Positions 18,189-24,221 of a stretch of DNA of 24,221 bases are shown piece after piece. Every line of letters begins with the position of its first letter. Position 1 is the stretch's first letter. The notes beneath the pieces are model-generated. The model saw nothing but the letters and a program-made list of their open reading frames with translations, was not told the DNA's origin and ran no database searches. Location: the NCBI GenBank assembly GCA_903772945.1, contig CAICTM010001700.1, positions 1-24,221 of the forward strand, read 5' to 3'. The DNA comes from Seminavis robusta (taxonomy: Eukaryota > Bacillariophyta > Bacillariophyceae > Naviculales > Naviculaceae). Both the position numbers and the translations under genes were made by a program.

Positions 18189-21100
18189 ATGGCGGATGAG
18201 ATTGTCTGTTTGTCCAGCGATGACGATGAAGTCAAAGTGGCAGCACCAGCTCCTCCTTCTCGTAGGCGTCGCAAGAGTAATGTGGCAAGAGGCAAAGGCG
18301 ATGGCAGCAGTGTTGCTCCAGCAAGTAGACGCAAGAATGACATTGTGGAAATCTTGAGTGACAGTGACGAAGAAGAAGGCCAAGTTTGCAGTCGACAAAA
18401 TGGCAGTTCCAACTCGGGTGGAAAGGCTCTCTTTCTGGACCAAATGGAACGAGCCAAGGCAGAATCATTGAAGGTGATCAACACAACGACAACCAAGAAA
18501 AGAACAGTCAACCGAGTCTCTCTCGGTCAATCGCTTCCTGCCAATGACGACTCTGATTCGGATGATTCCATTGATGCACTGCTAGTAGATATCCCTGGCA
18601 TATCCAAGAAGAAGGCCCCCGCCGCGTCAAAGGCGAGCCCTTTGGTTTCTTTGGGTTCTATGCAACCTGCCACTGCGAACCTGTCCCAATCCTCGGTGGA
18701 TTCATCAGCATCTGCTCGCAAGTCAACACCAGTTGTGAATCCATATGCCAAAAAGAATCCAGTGACACCTAGGAACAATCTTTCCAGACCTAGTCCAACC
18801 CCAATTGTGAATCCCTACACCAAAAAGACAACAAACAGCAATCTACTGGGAGCCATTGATACAAACACAACTGGCTTCAATCCATCTATATTCCCAATCG
18901 ACAATTATCCCTATCCAAGACTGTTGCCTCGGTCCAAACAATATCCCGATCTTCGAGCATCTTTCTTGTTGGCGTTTTGGTCTCGGGCTCGATCCTATAC
19001 CACGCAGTCTCACACTGGGCCCAATCTACATGGCACTGTGACCAAGGTTGTCTCGTTGGCGTTGTGGCCCTATCCCTTGAGGTCGTTGGAGGAATTTTGT
19101 CAGCGAAAAACTTCCAACAGCTCCAAGCAACAGGACAGTACTCAATACAACTCACTTCAACAAGAGTTGGACGCTGGAAAGGTGCACCGTATTCAACTCC
19201 AAGTCGGTGCCAGTGGAACTGGTGGCCGCTTTTGTTCCATTGTAGAAGCTTGTTTGGCTAGTCTCTACGTCGAGGTTGAAAAGCGGCGGAGACAAAAGCG
19301 ATTGGATGGCAACAGTACTGAGGACTCCTTGCAGAAGCAACTAGCCTCCAAGGACATGTGGGTTTCTCTGGCAGATCTCATACCAGCCATTCAACAACGC
19401 CTGCTTCCTTGTTGCCCTGGTCGGCTTTTGCGAAAGAAGGATGGCGACGGTGGCGTCGCGTACTATACTGATCAAAGCACCAAGTCAGCAGAGTATATGC
19501 AGATTGAAAAGCTCAAGATTGCCTGCACAACCCACACTTCCGAGGTTATTCCGGAACACAACAATGGAAGCTATGGGTACATCAGGGAACACAAGTTGAA
19601 AAAGCAGGTAGTGTTCGAGCTGACCCCACTGGGTTGGAACACCGCCCAGTGGATTCTGAACCGCCATTTCCCTTCAGGCCCAGGGCACTATCGCACCAGC
19701 AATATTCATTCCCTCGACCTAGTGGAGCGCGGTTACAAGGACATATGCGTGGGAGTGGACCGCCGCGAGGGTGGATGTGGAAGGAATGGTTTGCAGTCGA
19801 TGCTAAACCATTTTGACATTATCAAAATGCCCTACTTTGTTGATACCTTGATGATCGGCGATTATATTTTCGTGTGGACAGGAAGTGGCCCGGATTACGG
19901 CAAGTTGTGTCCGATTCTTGTGGAACGCAAATCTATTGAGGATGTGGCACTATCAATGGCAGACGGACGATGGCAGTCGCAAAAGCAACGCATGTATCAT
20001 GGGCAGTTCGTCTTTGGCTACCATAACTGCCGCATTGCATACGTGATCGAAGGGAAGGAAGAGAAACAACAAGTCAGCGGAGGCTACATCGCCCATCGGA
20101 AGCTTGGGATCACTCGCGAGAACCTTGATGATGCAATACGTCTGCTGAGACAGGAAGGGTTCGACGTTCTGAGGACTTCGTCGGCCAAGCATACGTTTTT
20201 TGAGCTTTCAAAGTGGGCTAAGAAAGTGGGTCAGGATGTAAGGGAGGGCAAACTAACACTCGAATTTGGCTACGAAACCTTCAAGGCAGAAGTGAAAAAG
20301 ATCCCCCCAGGAACAGACTTCTCGAGGCTCGCGAAGTACCACATGCAACAGCGAGTCGAAGGAGAGGAGAAAGCCAAGGCTGCGAGCAGTAAGGGCAAGC
20401 AATCTGAATCCATAGACGACAACAATGCAGCGTCCATAGCCAAACAACCTTCCTCCAGCAAACCAGACTCGGCAGGTGCCATCGACCTCTGCAGTGACGA
20501 CAGCGACCAAGAGGACGTTCGGGAGTCCATCACTGTAAAGAAGTCACCTTGTCAGGCGGTTGCCGCGGGCAAACGGGAAGAGAAAAAATCAAAACATTCC
20601 TCGAATCGCAAACAAACGGGGAGAACCACTCTGAAGGATGTGACAAAGTCGCATTCTCAGCAATCGAATATGTTCAAGCCTTCGCAAGAACTGCTTTCGT
20701 ACTTTGAAGATGATGCAGGAAGTAGCAGCGATGACGAAGATGAAGATTTGGCCCGAGCGCTCGCAACCCTAAAAAGGGCGAAGAAGGGAGAAGCAAAACA
20801 TCGCAAGCGAAAACTCGCTGCAGCCGAAGCCGAGAAGAGCAAGAAGCCGAAGAAGGCTGTTCGCAGAACAAAGTCTGCTACCACGAGTAAACCAAGCGAC
20901 GACGCGAAAGTTGATGCTCAAGAGGAGACTTCGAAAGAGAACAGAGCTAGTCCAAAAGATGAGCTCACTGTGGCCCAGCTCCAACAGAAATGCGCAGAGT
21001 TCGGTCTGCCCAAGACTGGCACCAAGGCCGACCTTTTGGAACGGCTCAAAGGACCCAAGCCCCCCGCGGTGTGGCTGCAACGAAAGAAGGATGGTGAGTA

Positions 21101-21461
21101 CGTACCAGCAAGACATAACACCGGGGCTTGTGCACTACTTGTGGCTCTCTTCTTGCACGAACGGGAGGTGGGCGAAGATGCTCCGGGTCTCTCAAAAGAC
21201 GAACTCTATGCGAAGGCCGAGGCACTCGAAATCAGCAAAAACTCCTTCAGCGGTGGGACAACACAGACGGGACCATACCACTATGACGGCTGGAGCAGTA
21301 TGTCGTCTTTGCTCCAAGGCGACCCAGCCTTGGTGAAGCAGAAGAGGCAGAGGTACAAGCTCACGAGGAGCTCTGCCTTGGCCGGATGGGCGTTTGCAAA
21401 GGCAATGCACAAGTGGTGTCATGAACACGGCGTGTGCAACAATTGCGGACAAGACATCTAA
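18189..21461 (+). CDS. MUS81: MUS81-type structure-specific endonuclease with SIMs, SAP and second winged helix
   Basis: This 1090-residue intact frame should be the catalytic subunit of a junction- and fork-cleaving nuclease in the nucleus. SUMO-interaction-like motifs are IVCLSSDDDE (5-14), DIVEILSDSDEEE (51-63) and AIDLCSDDSDQED (764-776). Residues about 250-305 resemble the MUS81 N-terminal helical domain (LRASFLLAFW, YPLRSLEEF). About 333-495 is a diverged winged helix ending FELTPLGWNTAQWI. The ERCC4 core (518-680) has GVDRREG, IGDYIFV (Asp558) and the active-site VERKSIEDVALSM (578-590), all intact. After it no (HhH)2 with a GIS/YPT-type pattern is visible. Instead come a basic disordered region, a SAP domain (925-955) and a canonical MUS81 winged helix (about 968-1080), ending in a Cys/His cluster (1077-1086). 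The usual length is 550-650. An EME1 partner is expected but is not in the window. Confidence 0.9.
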   Translation: MADEIVCLSSDDDEVKVAAPAPPSRRRRKSNVARGKGDGSSVAPASRRKNDIVEILSDSDEEEGQVCSRQNGSSNSGGKALFLDQMERAKAESLKVINTTTTKKRTVNRVSLGQSLPANDDSDSDDSIDALLVDIPGISKKKAPAASKASPLVSLGSMQPATANLSQSSVDSSASARKSTPVVNPYAKKNPVTPRNNLSRPSPTPIVNPYTKKTTNSNLLGAIDTNTTGFNPSIFPIDNYPYPRLLPRSKQYPDLRASFLLAFWSRARSYTTQSHTGPNLHGTVTKVVSLALWPYPLRSLEEFCQRKTSNSSKQQDSTQYNSLQQELDAGKVHRIQLQVGASGTGGRFCSIVEACLASLYVEVEKRRRQKRLDGNSTEDSLQKQLASKDMWVSLADLIPAIQQRLLPCCPGRLLRKKDGDGGVAYYTDQSTKSAEYMQIEKLKIACTTHTSEVIPEHNNGSYGYIREHKLKKQVVFELTPLGWNTAQWILNRHFPSGPGHYRTSNIHSLDLVERGYKDICVGVDRREGGCGRNGLQSMLNHFDIIKMPYFVDTLMIGDYIFVWTGSGPDYGKLCPILVERKSIEDVALSMADGRWQSQKQRMYHGQFVFGYHNCRIAYVIEGKEEKQQVSGGYIAHRKLGITRENLDDAIRLLRQEGFDVLRTSSAKHTFFELSKWAKKVGQDVREGKLTLEFGYETFKAEVKKIPPGTDFSRLAKYHMQQRVEGEEKAKAASSKGKQSESIDDNNAASIAKQPSSSKPDSAGAIDLCSDDSDQEDVRESITVKKSPCQAVAAGKREEKKSKHSSNRKQTGRTTLKDVTKSHSQQSNMFKPSQELLSYFEDDAGSSSDDEDEDLARALATLKRAKKGEAKHRKRKLAAAEAEKSKKPKKAVRRTKSATTSKPSDDAKVDAQEETSKENRASPKDELTVAQLQQKCAEFGLPKTGTKADLLERLKGPKPPAVWLQRKKDGEYVPARHNTGACALLVALFLHEREVGEDAPGLSKDELYAKAEALEISKNSFSGGTTQTGPYHYDGWSSMSSLLQGDPALVKQKRQRYKLTRSSALAGWAFAKAMHKWCHEHGVCNNCGQDI

Positions 21462-21510
21462 GAACGAATGGGAAGAAGTAATGGATTCTATAGTTGTTGC
21501 TGTATAAGTA

Positions 21511-21516
21511 AATAAA
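21511..21516 (+). terminator. AATAAA polyadenylation-type signal downstream of the nuclease
   Basis: A canonical AATAAA lies 50 bases after the nuclease stop codon (21459-21461), within the 202-base gap shared with the convergent LRR gene. Diatom genes do not always use this signal, so it is only a candidate 3' end site. Confidence 0.45.
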
Positions 21517-21663
21517 TTTGTTGTGTAGTGTACAGGATGAATATACACCATCGCCATTTAAAGTTTTCAGGAAGAAGACGCTTCCAACGCCAGGATACAT
21601 TGGCGTTGTGTTCCTGGAAATAGAGTGGATCATACGCAGGGAGGATTGTTGTGAGAGATTTCT

Positions 21664-23193
21664 CTACTTGTAAGAAACTCCGCGATACTTGGCAGCTCGA
21701 TACAACCGTGTTCGCTTGTTGGATGGAGCAGCTGTCGCAGTCGTTGACTTGCGCTTCTTGCGCATGCGCTTCTTGACCTTTTCTTGTTCCTCCGTGGATA
21801 CAAGTTTCTGCAATGCCGAGTCGCAAATGCAAGGGTTAATTGTCAAGAAATAAAAAACACTGCTCAAATCATCCAAGGATCGAGCCAGAATGTCCACCAA
21901 ACAATGTTCACGGGAAGAGAACTTTTCGAGGGGACGCGAGACTTCGCTCTTTGCTTTCCATTCCTCCTTCCACGGTTTCGTCTGTGGTTTACCCGTCAGG
22001 AGCTGTCGTCTGCCCATCTTATTCAGCTTGCAATGAAACTTGATGGTTTCATCTTTCGCTAGTTTTCGGTTGAGGCTGTCGTCACCCGTGTAGAGTGTCA
22101 GCGACTCCAAACAGTACTGTTCCTTCACCATGTTCCGGAATGCATCTTGCGACTTGACACTGATGCGTCCTCGAAATAGGGCAAAGTTGACCAACGTCGA
22201 CTTTTTAACCCCCTCTGCCAGCCGTAGATTGACTTCATCTTCTGCTTTGATGATTTCCGCGTCCTTCTGCTTCATCAGTTCTGTGGCGTTGCTGTCATCA
22301 TTTTCTCCAGGTCCCCTGATGCAGATATTGAGATCCTCCAGAAAGTTGTTGTGTTCCATGAGCGATACCAGTGCTCGGGCACTGTCACTTCCCAAAGTCC
22401 CATCAATATCCAACTCACGCAACGAACGGTTGCTCTCGAGGGCTCTTGCCATGGCGACCGTGTTATCGTCACTAATATTGAAATGGATCAGACACAGCGA
22501 GACGAGACTGTTGGAAGAACAAATCAATCGAAGAGTCTGACTCTGTACGACCGAATCCATATCCTCTAGGCGTCCCGTCAAGGCATTCATGAGACCAAAA
22601 TCAGAACTTCCCAGGACTCTTAAGTGCTTCAAGCGAGGTAGGGTAGCCACGGCTTGCATGACGGGATCCAACCAACAGCCAGGGGTAGCATTCGGAGGAA
22701 CCTGCGATGCCGGTACTGTATCCAACAGTGTGACCTTATCCAGATTAAATCGTTCCAAATGGTCAATGCGCCGAACCACAGATCCAAAATTCTGAAAGTC
22801 CTGCCAGCTGCCCTCCAATTTGACATTGAAGAATCTCACACAACCGAGCGGATAGCGTCGGCGGCGCAGCAACTGCTCAATAATGGCAATCACCACCGAG
22901 ACTGGGATTTTGGCGGATCCACCTCTTCCAATGATTTGCAAGATTTCATGACTTCCAATGTGGATCTTGGTGATTTGTGGCACTAGGCTAAGGATGCGCT
23001 TGAAAAAGGTCAACATGGATGCTGTGGTATGCACTCGTGATGGATCAATGTGGAAATGGAGAGCCTTCATGCTACCAAGGCCAATCTTCTTCCTGACACG
23101 ATTCAGCTCATTGGACAGGTTTGCCGGGTCACCAAGGTACACATCTAACTTGCTGCAGTTATCCCATTGATCCGTGATGCCATCGTCGTCCAT
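21664..23193 (-). CDS. Leucine-rich repeat (ribonuclease-inhibitor-like) protein, paralogue 2
   Basis: A 509-residue intact frame. The first in-frame ATG is at 23193; the frame is open to 23283 but without an earlier ATG. LRR-type strands occur at about residues 70-370 (LPRLKHLRVLGSS, LVSLCLIHFNI, RSLRELDIDG, FLEDLNICI). The C-terminal module repeats that of the LRR gene at 16571-17947: CKLNKMGRRQLL (388-399), LSSVFYFLTINPCI (443-456) and a basic tail KRTRLYRAAKYRGVSYK. An internal block LERFNLDKV (146-154) also matches LESFVLDKV of the paralogue. It lacks the CPRCSVC cluster and has a longer Lys/Arg-rich stretch before the tail, likely a nuclear signal. It converges with the nuclease gene. 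The binding partner is unknown. Confidence 0.85.
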   Translation of the reverse strand: MDDDGITDQWDNCSKLDVYLGDPANLSNELNRVRKKIGLGSMKALHFHIDPSRVHTTASMLTFFKRILSLVPQITKIHIGSHEILQIIGRGGSAKIPVSVVIAIIEQLLRRRRYPLGCVRFFNVKLEGSWQDFQNFGSVVRRIDHLERFNLDKVTLLDTVPASQVPPNATPGCWLDPVMQAVATLPRLKHLRVLGSSDFGLMNALTGRLEDMDSVVQSQTLRLICSSNSLVSLCLIHFNISDDNTVAMARALESNRSLRELDIDGTLGSDSARALVSLMEHNNFLEDLNICIRGPGENDDSNATELMKQKDAEIIKAEDEVNLRLAEGVKKSTLVNFALFRGRISVKSQDAFRNMVKEQYCLESLTLYTGDDSLNRKLAKDETIKFHCKLNKMGRRQLLTGKPQTKPWKEEWKAKSEVSRPLEKFSSREHCLVDILARSLDDLSSVFYFLTINPCICDSALQKLVSTEEQEKVKKRMRKKRKSTTATAAPSNKRTRLYRAAKYRGVSYK

Positions 23194-23792
23194 CTTGCTA
23201 GCTCTGAGAGTGCCTTTTCTAGCAGCGCGTCGATCTGTTCCAACGATTTTTGTGAGAGTGCTCCTTCGATTGGTTACATGCAACGATCAAGTAGACAGTA
23301 GCAACTCCAGCGAATAAAGAGACGTTTCCAATCACCACAGTAGCGATAGCAATGGACGTCTATCCAAACTATGAAGGACCGCTTCCATGTTCCGCAGTGG
23401 TTCCCGTCAACAACTGGAAGATGCAGGTTGACTGAAGCACGGACCACCTGCGTTGAGTCCGTAGGATTCGTGACCGCACCTCGACCACCTTCCGAGAAAG
23501 ATCCTCCAAAATGTGCTGGGGGAGCTCTTGGACATTTCACTGGTCACTCTTGGAGTTGTGTAAGCTTACGAATGTTGCCAAGTAGCTTATTCTCTCCCGC
23601 CCTGGAGCCGAAAACATGCTAGAAACAGGCCTACCGTATGGGAAAGTCATTGCTTGCTTAGGGATCTGGACGAGCAAAGCCTTCCGTTTTTTTCTTGGAA
23701 CGTTCTCTGGCTAGTAGGCGGCCGTACTCAGTAGCTAGTAGACGGATTGGGGGATTATTTATTTCTACTCTCTCTTACATTTGGCTATCCGG
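23194..23792. other. Intergenic region, no gene recognised
   Basis: This is the upstream region of the second LRR gene and the 3' flank of the ankyrin gene, both on the minus strand. A + strand open frame at 23371-23622 and a minus frame at 23274-23540 have no recognisable content. No RNA gene or repeat is seen. Confidence 0.5.
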
Positions 23793-24221
23793 CTAGTCAG
23801 CGACAAGGCTCCAGTGATAGCCATTGACCATAGCCCAGTGGTAAACTTCAGAATGTCCTTTTTCTTCAACATTGCGCAGGGTGTGGAAATCCCCTGGGCA
23901 ATCATTTTCACGAACGTATTGAAGCACTTCCAAATGACCCCCCAAAGCAGCCGCGGCACAGGTATCCTCATGCCAGAAGCCACCATTATCATGTACCCAT
24001 TTCAACACACGCAAGTGCCCTTGTCGTGCAGCATCAACGGAGGTCGAGCTGCTCCAACTGCAGCCATTCTCCCGAGCCCATTTCAAGACTCCAAATGGCC
24101 ACCTCCTGCAGCCGGGAACAACGTGCCCTCCAGGGGCACCGTTTTCTCTTGCCACATAGCACTGCAGATGGTCCCACCCTATGCGCGCCATGGTCACAAG
24201 TTGATTCTTCACGGAGCAAAC
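23793..24221 (-). pseudogene. Ankyrin-repeat protein, C-terminal part, frame-disrupted; 5' end outside window
   Basis: The minus-strand frame is open to the window edge and ends at TAG 23793-23795. It contains about four ankyrin repeats of the algal/giant-virus style: VLKWARENGCSW, AARQGHLRVLKWVHDNGG, AAALGGHLEVLQYVRENDCP, and a last degenerate one (VEEKGHSEVYHWAMVNGYHW). Between about 24085 and 24150 the repeat pattern moves to another frame (EGTLFPAAGGGHLES) and then returns, so a shift of one base is followed by an opposite shift. The first in-window codons are not a reliable start (GTG only). Ankyrin repeats mediate protein binding; no partner can be inferred. It is either a pseudogene or contains two sequence errors. 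Confidence 0.7.

Noticed and set aside
20689..20712. PCNA-interacting PIP box in the nuclease (QELLSYFED)
   Set aside because: Spacing gives Q-x-x-L-x-x-F but the second aromatic is Glu, so it does not meet the consensus.
23194..23283. N-terminal extension of the second LRR protein to 23283
   Set aside because: It would begin with TTG. The first ATG at 23193 gives a complete protein comparable to its paralogue.

Overview
The window looks like nuclear DNA from a stramenopile alga, most likely a pennate diatom. This rests on four things: short GT-AG introns, Ty1/copia and Ty3/gypsy relics, a paralogous pair of LRR proteins with a lineage-type C-terminal signature, and an ankyrin gene with the 'GHLxVLKWARENGC' style of repeat common in diatoms. 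The species cannot be fixed from sequence alone.

Left third (1-10633): a graveyard of mobile elements. Positions 1-6541 hold a frameshifted, + strand Ty1/copia polyprotein in canonical order: Gag with two zinc-binding motifs, protease, pre-integrase zinc motif, integrase, reverse transcriptase, RNase H. A 109-base run of T interrupts the integrase. The copia 3' end (polypurine tract, start of LTR at about 6542) abuts an internally deleted Ty3/gypsy remnant (about 6680-7250) with a probable gypsy 3' LTR (about 7380-7785). On the minus strand follow an unassigned relic, a Gag-like zinc-knuckle frame with one stop codon (8153-8971), and a tyrosine-recombinase-like pseudogene (8850-10633). The pseudogene has lost its start (ATA), carries an in-frame TAA and has a frameshift.

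Right two thirds (11015-24221): host genes, mostly intact. A four-exon aspartyl aminopeptidase (M18) faces a tail-anchored, animal-type heme oxygenase with six Cys-Pro dipeptides. An LRR protein and a large MUS81-type nuclease are divergently transcribed from a 241-base region that contains a perfect E2F-like palindrome. A second LRR protein, paralogous to the first, converges on the nuclease gene. The window ends in the 3' part of an ankyrin-repeat gene with two mutually compensating frameshifts.

The most novel item is the nuclease at 18189-21461. It has a MUS81-like N-terminal helical domain, a diverged winged helix and an intact ERCC4 nuclease core (VERKSIED). After the core it lacks a recognisable (HhH)2 domain and instead carries a SAP domain and a second, better-conserved MUS81-type winged helix. 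It also has three SUMO-interaction-like motifs. SIMs and a MUS81-binding SAP are features of the SLX4 scaffold, so this protein may carry scaffold functions in cis.
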